Shown here piece after piece: positions 50,453-59,133 of a DNA stretch of 64,000 nt (position 1 is the stretch's first letter; each line of letters starts with the position of its first letter). The stretch is from Bacillus sp. T33-2 (GTDB taxonomy: Bacteria; Bacillota; Bacilli; Bacillales; Cytobacillaceae): the NCBI RefSeq assembly GCF_002860205.1, contig NZ_PGVB01000012.1, positions 51,580 through 115,579 on the forward strand. Direction: 5' to 3'. Both the position numbers and the translations under genes were made by a program. The notes under the pieces are model-generated. The model did no database searches and had not been told where the DNA came from. It saw nothing but the letters and a program-made list of their open reading frames with translations.

Positions 50453-51019
50453 TCAAGTATTCCCCTTCTTCACCGCACTATCTAGCTTATCTTTTTTCAT
50501 CAGGGCACCGGCCAATAAAACGAATATCAGGATGGCAGGATGAATCCCCAGGTGCTCCAATAACACAATGCTCACCAGGACGAACACACTTGTCCATCCC
50601 CAGCCAAGTCGTGACTTTCCGGATTTTTTTACAAATTCCCACGTCATTACCGCCAGCATTACAGCCACTACAGGAACAACTGCGGCGGCCATCCCTTTCA
50701 CCCAGTGTTCATCCTTATAAGCATTCAGGACAGTCAAGAGCAGAATCATCAAGATAATTGTCGGAAGCACCGTTGCCACGAGGGCGTTGAACATTCCGGA
50801 AAAGCCTCCAACACGGTATCCAATATATCCAGCCATTTTGGTGTTAATCGGCCCTGGCAGCGCGTTACCGAGAGCCAGGATGTCACTAAACTCATCAGAA
50901 TCCATCCACTTATATTTTTCGACTACTTCCTTATGTACAAGCGGGATTGAAGATGGGCCGCCGCCATATCCAAGAATACCCACCCGAAAAAATGCCCAGA
51001 AGATATCTGCCTGTTTCAT
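50453..51019 (-). CDS. Chromate-transporter-family half protein, second copy of the pair (a)
   Basis: A 188-residue CHR-family protein (FRVGILGYGGGPSSIPLVHKEVVE, NALPGPINTKMAGYIGYRVGG). Paralogue of the 196-residue protein at 33391-33981, with Asn replacing Ala in the otherwise invariant GPIATKMAG motif, a possible change in specificity. AAAGGTGG precedes ATG 51019. Located just downstream of the Ktr gene and its terminator. Confidence 0.92.
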   Translation of the reverse strand: MKQADIFWAFFRVGILGYGGGPSSIPLVHKEVVEKYKWMDSDEFSDILALGNALPGPINTKMAGYIGYRVGGFSGMFNALVATVLPTIILMILLLTVLNAYKDEHWVKGMAAAVVPVVAVMLAVMTWEFVKKSGKSRLGWGWTSVFVLVSIVLLEHLGIHPAILIFVLLAGALMKKDKLDSAVKKGNT

Positions 51020-51130
51020 AAAATTTCCACCTTTTCCCATTAGGACCAGCAGAACATATCCAGCTCCCTATCCGTTTACCTTCTCTTCTCCATTTTATAG
51101 AACTTTTACATTAATGAAAATCATATAAGC

Positions 51131-51170
51131 AAAAAAGGAAGTCTGACTCCACGGTCAAGCTTCCTTTTTA
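51131..51170 (-). terminator. Intrinsic terminator of the Ktr RCK gene
   Basis: AAAAAGGAAG / CTTCCTTTTTT inverted repeat just after the stop at 51174. Confidence 0.85.
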
Positions 51171-51173
51171 AAA

Positions 51174-51839
51174 CTATTTAGGGCATACCTTTTTAGCAAA
51201 CCGTTCCAGATCCCTGTTTTCACCCACAACGATGAAAATATCATCTTCCTTGAGAACCTGCTCTGGATCAGGGGAAATATCAATTCGGCTTTCGCTGCGG
51301 ATAGCAATTACAGTAATATTGTATTTCGCCCTCAAATTGACTTCGCGCAGGTTTTTCCCGATCATGCCTTCCGGGACAGCTATTTCCTCGATACTGTAGT
51401 TGTCGGCAAGTTCGATAAAGTTCAGCACATTAGGCAAAGCCATCAATTGATGGGCAACCCTTTCCCCCATATCCCTCTCAGGGAAAATGACCTTGTCTGC
51501 CCCAACCTTGGTCAGAACCTGGCCATGGCTTTTGTTTATCGCCTTTGCGACAACGTTCCCAACACCCATCTCCTTCAATAGAAGAACAGTCAAAATGCTG
51601 GCCTGGATATCATCACCGATTGCCACAATCACAGTATCAAAGTTCCTGATCCCAACAGCCCTCAGAGTTTGTTCGTCCGTGGAGTCCCCAATCACCGCAT
51701 GGGTTACGAGCTCCTGGAAATCTTCCACGTTTTCTTCGCTTATATCCATCGCGAGTACATCGTTTCCTTCATTATAGAGAGTGGTCGCGACGCTGGAGCC
51801 GAACCTCCCCAGGCCGATTACCGCATACTGTTTAGGCAT
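51174..51839 (-). CDS. KtrA/KtrC-type RCK regulatory subunit of a potassium channel
   Basis: A 221-residue peripheral protein: RCK_N Rossmann domain with YAVIGLGRFGSSVATTL at the start, HAVIGDSTDEQTLRAVG near 47 and acidic Asp in LAMDIS; RCK_C domain (about 135-221, ELADNYSIEEIAVPEGMIGKNLREVNLRAKYNITVIAI), the part that binds c-di-AMP in relatives. An octameric ring gates the KtrB/KtrD channel in response to ATP/ADP. AGGAGGAG precedes ATG 51839. No channel gene is adjacent, as with stand-alone ktrC. A c-di-AMP riboswitch lies upstream. Confidence 0.94.
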   Translation of the reverse strand: MPKQYAVIGLGRFGSSVATTLYNEGNDVLAMDISEENVEDFQELVTHAVIGDSTDEQTLRAVGIRNFDTVIVAIGDDIQASILTVLLLKEMGVGNVVAKAINKSHGQVLTKVGADKVIFPERDMGERVAHQLMALPNVLNFIELADNYSIEEIAVPEGMIGKNLREVNLRAKYNITVIAIRSESRIDISPDPEQVLKEDDIFIVVGENRDLERFAKKVCPK

Positions 51840-52095
51840 GTAATCTCCTCCTACCCAATCATTATTTTTCCTACCGGATAACGGATAGGATCAGCGTGTC
51901 ACTTGCGCGTTAACGAAAACGCCACTGTCAGTGGGCCCAGCCTTTCGGCGAATATTGTAAACATAGTGACGCATTAGCCGATTGGCCTTAGCCCTATTTA
52001 TTCCATATTAGAATTTCCAAAGTTTGTTGGCTGTACTATAGCCGAGAAAAAAAACCGGTAACCGCCATCCACCGCCACATGTGTTTTTTCGCATA

Positions 52096-52131
52096 TAAAA
52101 AGCCCACAGAGGCCCAAAAGCCTTGCGGACT
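52096..52131 (-). terminator. Expression-platform terminator of the c-di-AMP riboswitch
   Basis: GTCCGCAAGGC / GCCTCTGTGGGC stem with one bulge then TTTTT on the minus strand, right after the aptamer. Confidence 0.8.
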
Positions 52132-52139
52132 GTATCAAC

Positions 52140-52320
52140 AGGTCGTCTCACAAGCTCCACCTTCCTCTCCCTTTACGCTTGCGGAGTTAGCTGCCGGATT
52201 CGGGCCATGGAAGTAGCCCTGCCTTCGAAAAGGATTCACCCCGGGAGGCAAAAATGCCGCCGTAATAGTGGTTCCCCCGCTCCCTTTGGATTCAGCGATT
52301 TCAGAAATTGAAACTCAATG
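52140..52320 (-). ncRNA. c-di-AMP riboswitch (ydaO/yuaA class)
   Basis: The minus strand shows the conserved aptamer blocks in order: CGCTGAATCC, GGGAGCGGGGGAACC, GGGGTGAATCC, AGGCAGGGCTACTTCC, CCCGAATCCGGCAGCTAAC, CCGCAAGCGT, AAGGGAGAGGAAGG. These match the ydaO-type consensus as I know it. A terminator follows and the next gene on that strand, 256 bp beyond, is the Ktr RCK subunit. High c-di-AMP would favour termination and so reduce potassium uptake. The small plus-strand frame overlapping this region is not a gene. Confidence 0.9.
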
Positions 52321-52424
52321 CTGTTATCATACTCCTGCTCCGATAATCTGTAAAGCAGGAAGATTAATTTCGTGTAAAAAGAAAGAAAAGATTTTCATAA
52401 TGAAAAGCCGTAAGCTTGTGGGCA

Positions 52425-53165
52425 TTATTTTAATGAGGTGGTGCTTATAAATTCTTTCGTCCTTGCTTCTTTCGGATTGGTGAAAAACTCCTGTGGCTTT
52501 GCTTTTTCGACAATCCTTCCTTCGTGCATATAGATGATCCAGTCGGCTACCTCACGCGCAAACCCCATTTCATGGGTGACGACCACCATCGTCATCCCCT
52601 CTTCGGCCAGCTCTTTCATGGTAGCCAGAACCTCTCCGACAAGCTCTGGATCCAGGGCGGAAGTCGGTTCGTCAAACAGCATGATGTCCGGCTTCATCGC
52701 AAGCGCCCTCGCAATTGCCACCCGCTGTTTTTGCCCGCCCGACAGCTTGCTAGGATACACATGAAATTTGTCGCCCAAGCCGACTTTTGCTAATAGTTCC
52801 TTTGCTTTTTCGACAGCCTTGGGCTTCGGAACCTTTTTCACATGGACAGGGGCCTCTATCACATTTTCAAGCACAGTCATATGAGGAAACAGGTTAAAAT
52901 GCTGGAATACCATCCCGACTTTTTGCCGGACAGCATTCAGGTTATTGGATGAGGTTATTTCCTCTCCCTCGATGATTATTTTTCCATTATCCTTCTCCTC
53001 AAGGAAATTCAGGCACCGCAGCAGCGTACTTTTTCCTGAGCCGCTTGCCCCAACGAGGCAGACAACTTCACTTTCAAGCACATGAATATTTATATCTTTC
53101 AAGACATGCAAATCCCCGAAGGACTTGTTCAAATTTTCTGTTCTGATCATTTCTTTCGCATGCAT
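52425..53165 (-). CDS. Polar amino-acid ABC transporter ATP-binding protein
   Basis: A 246-residue GlnQ-type ATPase: Walker [16 protein letters not shown] near 37, [18 protein letters not shown] near 87, [17 protein letters not shown] near 140, Walker [18 protein letters not shown] and switch [14 protein letters not shown]. It powers uptake by the permease encoded just upstream. GAGGAATGG precedes ATG 53165, 15 bp after the permease stop. Last gene of a three-gene operon. Confidence 0.95.
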   Translation of the reverse strand: MHAKEMIRTENLNKSFGDLHVLKDINIHVLESEVVCLVGASGSGKSTLLRCLNFLEEKDNGKIIIEGEEITSSNNLNAVRQKVGMVFQHFNLFPHMTVLENVIEAPVHVKKVPKPKAVEKAKELLAKVGLGDKFHVYPSKLSGGQKQRVAIARALAMKPDIMLFDEPTSALDPELVGEVLATMKELAEEGMTMVVVTHEMGFAREVADWIIYMHEGRIVEKAKPQEFFTNPKEARTKEFISTTSLK

Positions 53166-53179
53166 CCGCCATTCCTCCT

Positions 53180-53845
53180 CTAACGGTCACTTACTGCCAA
53201 TTTCCTTTCAAGCATGCTGACAAGCAGTGTCAGCAATGCGACAAGCACAAGATAATATATTGCAACAATCAGCAAATAGGTCATCTCATCAAAATTGTTT
53301 GATCCAAGAGTCGTTGCTACATTAAACAGTTCATTCATCGAAATGAAAGCGGCCAATGAAGAGTCCTTCAACCCGATAATGAATTGGTTGCCAAGCGGCG
53401 GAAGGGAACGTCGAAAAGCCTGGGGCAGGATAATTCTTCGCATCGCCAGACTTTTTGTCATTCCGAGGGATCGGCCCGCTTCCATCTGCCCTTCATCAAC
53501 TGCCTGGATCGTTCCCCTGAATATCTCCGCAATATATGCTCCATTATGGAGAGCGAGTGCCAGTGCTGCCGCCCAGAAATCAGGGATCAAAAAGATTCCG
53601 CTCAGCCCAAAATATAAAATGAAAATCTGCACGATAAGCGGTGTTCCCCTTATCAGGTAGACATAAGCATCTGATATAAGCTGCAATGGTTTGATATTTG
53701 ATATTTTAAAAAGCGCAAAAATAAGCCCAATGACAATCCCGATGATGATCGATACTGCAGTAAGCTCCAATGTCAGGAGCATCGCGTCAAAAAACAGGCC
53801 CCTGCTTTCAATCAATATGTTGATTAAATGTGAAAAACTTGGCAC
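53180..53845 (-). CDS. Polar amino-acid ABC transporter permease
   Basis: A 221-residue HisM/GlnP-type permease with five helices and the EAA-type loop [33 protein letters not shown] near 135-165. GTG 53845 follows GTAGGAGG closely. The family moves glutamine, arginine, cystine or similar amino acids. Confidence 0.94.
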   Translation of the reverse strand: MPSFSHLINILIESRGLFFDAMLLTLELTAVSIIIGIVIGLIFALFKISNIKPLQLISDAYVYLIRGTPLIVQIFILYFGLSGIFLIPDFWAAALALALHNGAYIAEIFRGTIQAVDEGQMEAGRSLGMTKSLAMRRIILPQAFRRSLPPLGNQFIIGLKDSSLAAFISMNELFNVATTLGSNNFDEMTYLLIVAIYYLVLVALLTLLVSMLERKLAVSDR

Positions 53846-53876
53846 AGCCTCCTACTTCCCTTCTCTTATATATCTA

Positions 53877-54656
53877 TCATTCTGGTTTACTGGTAATATC
53901 CTGCCCAAAATATTTTTCGCTGATTTTTCTAAGTGTACCGTCGTTTCTTAAATTCTCCAGTGCTTCATTCACTCTCTTCAGCAGGACCGGATTGTCCTTC
54001 GGGATGACAACCGCCTGCTCACTCCGTTCGATCAGCTGGCGGCCTTCGATTTTGAAGCCTTCCTTTGCCGCGCTTTTTCCCGTTACAAAATCGGTGATGA
54101 CCGCGTCATGGCGCCCGCTGCCCAGCGCTTTTAAAGCTGTGATGTCACTGTCATACATCTTGATGTTGTCCGTATATTTTTTTGCGGTGTCGGCGTAGGT
54201 GGATCCTTTGGCGACTGCCACTTCTTTCCCTTTCAGATCGTCAACGGTCTGGATGCGGCTGTCCGGCCTTGTGAAAATTTGCGGGCCGGAATAATAATAT
54301 GGTGTCGAAAAAAGCACATGCTTGCTGCGCTGCGGATTGATCGTATGGCTTGCGACAGCCGCATCGGCGCGCCCTGTCTTGACTCCTTCGACAATACCTT
54401 TAAATTTCATCCTTTTTTGCACTGGTTCAAGGCCAAGCTCTTTCGCGATTGCTTCACCTACTTCTATGTCAAAGCCTGTCATAGAGAGGTCATCCTCCAA
54501 ATAGCTGAATGGCTTGAACTCCCCGGAAGCAGTGAACACGAACTGGCCCTCATTGATTAGCTCTGTTCCGTCGTCCAGCTTTTCTTTTTGGGCACAGGCC
54601 GACAACAAACTGACTGACAAGGCCAAAATTATTGTCATAAACATTTTTCGTGGCAT
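53877..54656 (-). CDS. Polar amino-acid-binding lipoprotein (SBP family 3)
   Basis: About 259 residues: lipobox SLLSAC near 22, then GQFVFTASGEFKPFSYLEDD, MTGFDIEVGEAIAKELGL near 65 (the ligand-binding Asp-Glu segment of family 3), GRADAAVASHTINPQRSKHVLFSTPYYYSG and KGKEVAVAKGSTYADTAKKY. The sequence suits a cystine- or general polar amino-acid binder; the exact ligand cannot be fixed. ATG 54656 has GAGGAG at good distance; a GTG two codons before is the alternative. Confidence 0.93.
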   Translation of the reverse strand: MPRKMFMTIILALSVSLLSACAQKEKLDDGTELINEGQFVFTASGEFKPFSYLEDDLSMTGFDIEVGEAIAKELGLEPVQKRMKFKGIVEGVKTGRADAAVASHTINPQRSKHVLFSTPYYYSGPQIFTRPDSRIQTVDDLKGKEVAVAKGSTYADTAKKYTDNIKMYDSDITALKALGSGRHDAVITDFVTGKSAAKEGFKIEGRQLIERSEQAVVIPKDNPVLLKRVNEALENLRNDGTLRKISEKYFGQDITSKPE

Positions 54657-54791
54657 TTTCACAATGCTCCTCTCTCCTGCCGGTCATCTCTATCTCTCTA
54701 AGCTTGCTAAATAAATACCCTGTTTTACTGCTTCTAATCTTCGGGCTGCTAAATAGTGACAGGAAGAAGTGGAAAAATAGCCCTGACAATG

Positions 54792-54826
54792 AAAAAAACG
54801 GGCTAAATGACACTTTAACCCGTTTC
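54792..54826 (-). terminator. Intrinsic terminator of the 606-aa paralogue gene
   Basis: AACGGG / CCCGTT stem (16-nt loop) then seven T on the minus strand, 17 bp after the stop at 54843. Confidence 0.8.
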
Positions 54827-54842
54827 AGCAATCATTATTGTA

Positions 54843-56663
54843 TTAAATCGGATAATGGAACGCATATAAGCAAAGCAAAAACTCTTGTAATCTCAAGGAT
54901 GATTCCCCTTCGCGCTCGCCATTCCCGTTTACACTCGTTGTGATTGACCGGCCCCATGTCTGGAGACCGTCATTGTTAGGATTATAAAAGTACACCCTGA
55001 TTGTACCGGACGGGTCCGGCGCGACCCTCTGTATTAAAATGGCATGAGCCCCGAGAGGATTGCCATCCCTGTCATAAATAGTAATACCGGCAGGCTGCGG
55101 CAACGAATCGGTGCGGGCCGCAAGGAATTCTGGCTGGTAATACATGCGGAAAAGTGACAGGAAATCCGGATTATTGTATATATCCGCAAATCCTTGCCAA
55201 ACGCCATCGATGTAAAAAGCAGGGTTCACCCACTTATGGGTGTCCTGGCCGCGGTATCCGGTCTGCTGCAACATTTCCACATAGGCAGCCTGAAGATGCG
55301 GAAGCATGACCAACGATACAATATCAATGTTTTCCTGGTCTTCAAGAGCCTTTTTATCCAAGTTTTCTGTCGAGATCTGTGTCCCTTCATATTCAATGAT
55401 TAATCTCCCTTCTGTAATGACCTTTGTAAAAAGCCCCAGCAGCAGGAGGGGATTTTTCTGAGACCAATAGCTAAGTGCCCTCGTGGACTGGCAGGCAGGA
55501 TTAAAACCCTGGCCGATTCCAAGTGGCTGCCCTAACACACTGACCATTCCGGCCAACAGTGCAGACCGCATTGTTTTTTCGTCTTTGATGCCCCTTGCAT
55601 TTCTAAGCTGTTCTCTTATCGTTTGATGAATTTCAATCGAACCTGTTTGTTCCAGTCCTTCAAGGAGCTCAGGTGTCACGATGTCCCTGCCAAGCAGGCG
55701 GCAGAGTCCGTATATGCTTTGTCTCCATTGCATGCAGCCGGCGGAACGAATCACTTTTTGAATGTTCGGAAGATAGCATTTTATATTTTTCTTAGCCTGA
55801 AAGTTCCCAGCCAGCATGTTTTCGAGCAAATGTGGTTTTGTGTCATTGATAAATATCAGGAACACTACATGAAAGGAGGAAACGAGTCCTGTTTTTTCCA
55901 TGGAACAACGCAGCTGTTCAGCCTCCCGAATCAGGACCAGATCATCACTTCGCTTTAACACTTCAAGGTAGTTTCCTCCTTTTAAGGCAATGTCTGTCGG
56001 ACTGTACACCGCTTTTTCGTACTGCCTCCACACGGAATCATTGGGGTCACTTCCGCCTGTCAGCTTCCGTGCGCTTGAAATAAGCCTGAGGATCTTTTCG
56101 ACGACGATTGGCCTCTGTACCGCCAAATTTTCTATTTCTTTCTCGATGTGGGAAAAAATACGGGGAGAATAACAGTGGTCAGCCATGAAGCTGATAAGTG
56201 GTGCCGCGATTTCATCTTTAAAAAGCATGTTCATCCGGTTCTCTTCATTTTCGCGCATCAGCAGGAGATCCATATTCAAGGCGAGGACTTTGGTGATATA
56301 CTCATTTGCCTCATTTGACGCCATTTCAGGGTGCTGATAACTCCCCCGCGCAATCGCAAGAATACGAAGATTGCTTAATGTTTCGGCTGCCGCAATGCCG
56401 CCCCCTGCCTGAAGTGTCCCCCTTACCAATGGCGGCTGAAGGTGACGGACATTTTCCCATGACCTATTTAAAAATACACCTGCCTGGTCAAACAGATGTG
56501 CGTATTGAAATAAAACTGCCAGCCCTTCTTTTTCCCCCAGCAGCCTTACAGCTTCATCAAAGACGGCCTGCTGAAAAAATTTTTTCCGGTCTTTTGCTGT
56601 TCCCCAAAGCTGGTAGAGCGCCTTTTGAAAACTGCTTCCGCTGACATTTTGTAAAAGCCCCAT
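54843..56663 (-). CDS. Large uncharacterised protein, paralogue B of the ATP-grasp locus
   Basis: A 606-residue cytoplasmic protein with no signal peptide or membrane helix, of a family I do not recognise. It aligns along its whole length with the 654-residue neighbour. The helical N-terminal half (to about 350) contains QPPLVRGTL, LAVQRPIVVEKIL and RQSIYGLCRLLGR. The C-terminal half holds the best conserved blocks: SVLGQPLGIGQGFNPACQS (Cys391), THKWVNPAFY (His476), NPLGAHAILIQR (His540) and YFYNPNND (561-565) followed by W570-G571. A Cys, then His before a strand, then Asn/Asp is the order of papain-like enzymes, so a thiol hydrolase or transferase is my inference. GGAAAGGG precedes ATG 56663. 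Confidence 0.85.
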   Translation of the reverse strand: MGLLQNVSGSSFQKALYQLWGTAKDRKKFFQQAVFDEAVRLLGEKEGLAVLFQYAHLFDQAGVFLNRSWENVRHLQPPLVRGTLQAGGGIAAAETLSNLRILAIARGSYQHPEMASNEANEYITKVLALNMDLLLMRENEENRMNMLFKDEIAAPLISFMADHCYSPRIFSHIEKEIENLAVQRPIVVEKILRLISSARKLTGGSDPNDSVWRQYEKAVYSPTDIALKGGNYLEVLKRSDDLVLIREAEQLRCSMEKTGLVSSFHVVFLIFINDTKPHLLENMLAGNFQAKKNIKCYLPNIQKVIRSAGCMQWRQSIYGLCRLLGRDIVTPELLEGLEQTGSIEIHQTIREQLRNARGIKDEKTMRSALLAGMVSVLGQPLGIGQGFNPACQSTRALSYWSQKNPLLLLGLFTKVITEGRLIIEYEGTQISTENLDKKALEDQENIDIVSLVMLPHLQAAYVEMLQQTGYRGQDTHKWVNPAFYIDGVWQGFADIYNNPDFLSLFRMYYQPEFLAARTDSLPQPAGITIYDRDGNPLGAHAILIQRVAPDPSGTIRVYFYNPNNDGLQTWGRSITTSVNGNGEREGESSLRLQEFLLCLYAFHYPI

Positions 56664-56699
56664 CAGTCATACCCTTTCCAAGAAAATGGTTTATTGTAT

Positions 56700-57060
56700 C
56701 ATATTGGCCAAAACCTCAGGGGATTACTACTTTTCTATAAGAAAAGTAGTAAGCGCCCCAGTCGAGGCTAAGTGCGGGCACGTCCTGTGCCCAACTCCTA
56801 ACCCCTTACATCCTGTAATTCCGGCGTATGGCCTCCTCGAAAAAGCTAACGCTTTTCCTTCGTGCGATGCCTATGCTGTCGAAGCGTTCCTTATGGAGCC
56901 CTCCAACCGAGATAAAGGAAAATCGAAAAGAGGAAGCGCCTTGCCCAGGCGCTGAAGCTAGACAACACGGAAGATCCGGAGGCGATTCGATGTTGACTTC
57001 TCGTAGGGCGGAGAGCGAAGGCGTCTCGCCGCTAGGGCGCTGGAACTGGACAAATCTAAA
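56700..57060. repeat. Hairpin-rich dispersed repeat between the two paralogues
   Basis: Contains CTACTTTTCT / AGAAAAGTAG (56727-56749), GGGCACG-TC-CTGTGCCC-type stem near 56775, and the block from AAGAGGAAGCGCCTTGCCCA through GAAGATCCGGAGGCGATTCG to CGCCGCTAGGGCGCTGGAAC. I recognise this as an intergenic repeat common in Bacillaceae, in reverse orientation. No credible gene. It separates paralogue B from paralogue A and may have arrived after their duplication. Confidence 0.7.
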
Positions 57061-57062
57061 AA

Positions 57063-57117
57063 TAAAAAGCTGATCCAGCAAGAGGAGCGTTCACTTCCTC
57101 TTTTGGACCAGCTTTTC
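57063..57117 (-). terminator. Intrinsic terminator of the 654-aa paralogue gene
   Basis: AAAAGCTGGTCC / GGATCAGCTTTTT with an inner stem AAGAGGAAG / CTCCTCTT, then TTATTTTTAG on the minus strand. Confidence 0.8.
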
Positions 57118-57144
57118 AAATGGGACGATTCAGTGTGTTTTCAA

Positions 57145-59109
57145 TTAAGACATCCAGGTATAGCTTGTGCCCCAGCTGTCCTTTGCAAGGGATTCCACTT
57201 CTTCGACCAATTCGTCTTCAACCATGTACGTATCACCCTGCTCGTAAGGATTGTAGTGAAAAGCATACATTCTCGCCAAAAATTCATGGAACGGGAGTGA
57301 AGATTCTCCTTCTGATTCACCATTTTCATACACGCTTGGTTCAATTCCCTGTCCCCAATTTTGCCCGCTGTCGTTATTGGGATTGTAAAAATAGATCCGG
57401 CATTCCTCGTTCTCATCCTTTTTGATCCGCTGAATGGAAACAGCATGAAGCCCGAGGAGATCACCGTGGACATTTGTAATGAAAATGCCGACCGGGTTTG
57501 GATAAATCAATTCATATCCATCGTTGTAATCAGGATGATGTGTTGCATAAAACAGCCTTACAAATGCGTCATAATTGGAGACGGCACCTGTCAATGGATC
57601 GATGACGTTCACAAACCCTCTTGGGATCCATTCACCATAGAATTCCGGATTCACCCACTTATGGCCGTCTTCACCCCGCAGGAGCGTCCTCTTCATCATT
57701 TCGTTGTATATCCTGTCAAGATGGGGCACAAGTACAATGGAGACCGTATCCAGTGCCTGATGGTATTCATCCGCTACACCGGCTTCTGCTGTGCTTGAAT
57801 GAATGACTTCACCCTCAAATGTCATATCGATATCATTATCCCTTGCCGCCCGTGCAATGTACTCCAGCAGCTGGCCGATGCCATGCTGTGCCCAAAGGCT
57901 GATTGCCCTGGCTGACTGGCATGTTGGATTAAGCCCCTGGCCGACCCCGAGAGGCTGTCCAAGCACGCTGACCGTTCCAGCCACCAAAACTCCGTTTGAA
58001 GTAATTCCATGGCGCTCATGTTCAGGCTTCATGATGGCCCTCTTTACTTCACCATGAATGGCCAGGTCGAATAAGCGCCGCAGCGCCGGTATAAGCGGCT
58101 CCTGGGTCAGCACACCGCGGTCAAGCATTCGGGCGAGGCCGTAAATTGACTGGCAGGTTTGCGGAAAAATGGCAAGCTGGATTAAGTCATGAAGCAGCTG
58201 TTTATTAGCATTGAAGCTTGCCGTGCCAGTTTCCGATAAATCGAGCGCAACTGGAATCAGGTCAGGATTAAACCGGTTAAGATAACGGATAAAAACGGCA
58301 TGTGCCGGGGAAACCAGGCCCGTCTGCTTCATGGATTCCGAAAATCCAGTTGCTTCCGCCTCCAAATCCCGATTGTCCGCATCCTTCAGCTTAATCCTGT
58401 AATCCCTCTGGTTCGGGTATTCCTGGCTGAGGGGGGTGGGCCAGGTTACAGCCCGGTAATATTTATGAAGGGCTTCCTTGGACGCCTGGCTGATGTCTGT
58501 GTCCATCATGTTTTTTGCCATATCTATCATGTTGATTATACGGTTGACCATAATCGGCCTTTGAACAGTCAGGCGGTCTATTTCCTGGACGATTTTATCC
58601 GCGATTGCTTTAAATGAAAGTTCTGCTCCCAGATACCTGAACAGCCGCTGGCCTCTTGCAATATGCTCGCCTGCCTGAATGCGCGCTTCCTCCGTTTCAG
58701 GCGGAAACAGGAAATCAAGATTCAATGCCAGCACTTCATTCAGGAACGTCCTTGCTTCATCTGCAGTTATGCTGCTATGCTCATAGTCACCTTTTGCAAT
58801 AGAAAGCATCCTCATCTCACTAAGAAGCTCAACAATAGAATTCACTCCTTTAATGCGGAGCGAGCCGCCAACCAATGGCGGCTGCATTTTCGAAGGATCC
58901 TCCCATGGACCGCCGTGGAATACCCCGGCTTCATCAAATTTAGCGGCATTTTCGTAAAGTACGGCCAGGCCATCGTCCGTCCTGGCCAGATCGATCGCCG
59001 TCTGGAACACATTCGTCTGGTACATGCTTTTCGCATATGGCTTAGCATGATGAAGCGCATTAAGAGCCTGCTCGAATTTTTCTTTTAATGAGGCAAGATA
59101 CGTACTCAT
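57145..59109 (-). CDS. Large uncharacterised protein, paralogue A of the ATP-grasp locus
   Basis: A 654-residue soluble protein of the same unrecognised family as the 606-residue neighbour, with a further 35-residue acidic C-terminal tail (DELVEEVESLAKDSWG). Shared blocks: QPPLVGGSL near 76, TVQRPIMVNRI near 181, CQSIYGLARMLDR near 319, SVLGQPLGVGQGLNPTCQS (Cys397), GHKWVNPEFYG (His483), LLGLHAVSIQR (His555), YFYNPNND (573-580) with W585-G586, and ESEGESSLPFHEFLARMYAFHY. The Cys/His/Asn order suggests a papain-like catalytic core; this is inference. GGAGGGG precedes ATG 59109, 24 bp after the stop of the ATP-grasp gene, so the two form an operon. Confidence 0.88.
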   Translation of the reverse strand: MSTYLASLKEKFEQALNALHHAKPYAKSMYQTNVFQTAIDLARTDDGLAVLYENAAKFDEAGVFHGGPWEDPSKMQPPLVGGSLRIKGVNSIVELLSEMRMLSIAKGDYEHSSITADEARTFLNEVLALNLDFLFPPETEEARIQAGEHIARGQRLFRYLGAELSFKAIADKIVQEIDRLTVQRPIMVNRIINMIDMAKNMMDTDISQASKEALHKYYRAVTWPTPLSQEYPNQRDYRIKLKDADNRDLEAEATGFSESMKQTGLVSPAHAVFIRYLNRFNPDLIPVALDLSETGTASFNANKQLLHDLIQLAIFPQTCQSIYGLARMLDRGVLTQEPLIPALRRLFDLAIHGEVKRAIMKPEHERHGITSNGVLVAGTVSVLGQPLGVGQGLNPTCQSARAISLWAQHGIGQLLEYIARAARDNDIDMTFEGEVIHSSTAEAGVADEYHQALDTVSIVLVPHLDRIYNEMMKRTLLRGEDGHKWVNPEFYGEWIPRGFVNVIDPLTGAVSNYDAFVRLFYATHHPDYNDGYELIYPNPVGIFITNVHGDLLGLHAVSIQRIKKDENEECRIYFYNPNNDSGQNWGQGIEPSVYENGESEGESSLPFHEFLARMYAFHYNPYEQGDTYMVEDELVEEVESLAKDSWGTSYTWMS

Positions 59110-59133
59110 TCCAAAATCCCCTCCATACCAGTA

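Noticed and set aside
52123..52311. 62-codon plus-strand frame
   Set aside because: It lies antisense to the conserved c-di-AMP riboswitch and lacks a ribosome binding site.
56686..57081. Short frames between the two large paralogues
   Set aside because: They fall in a hairpin-rich dispersed repeat, on both strands, without ribosome binding sites.
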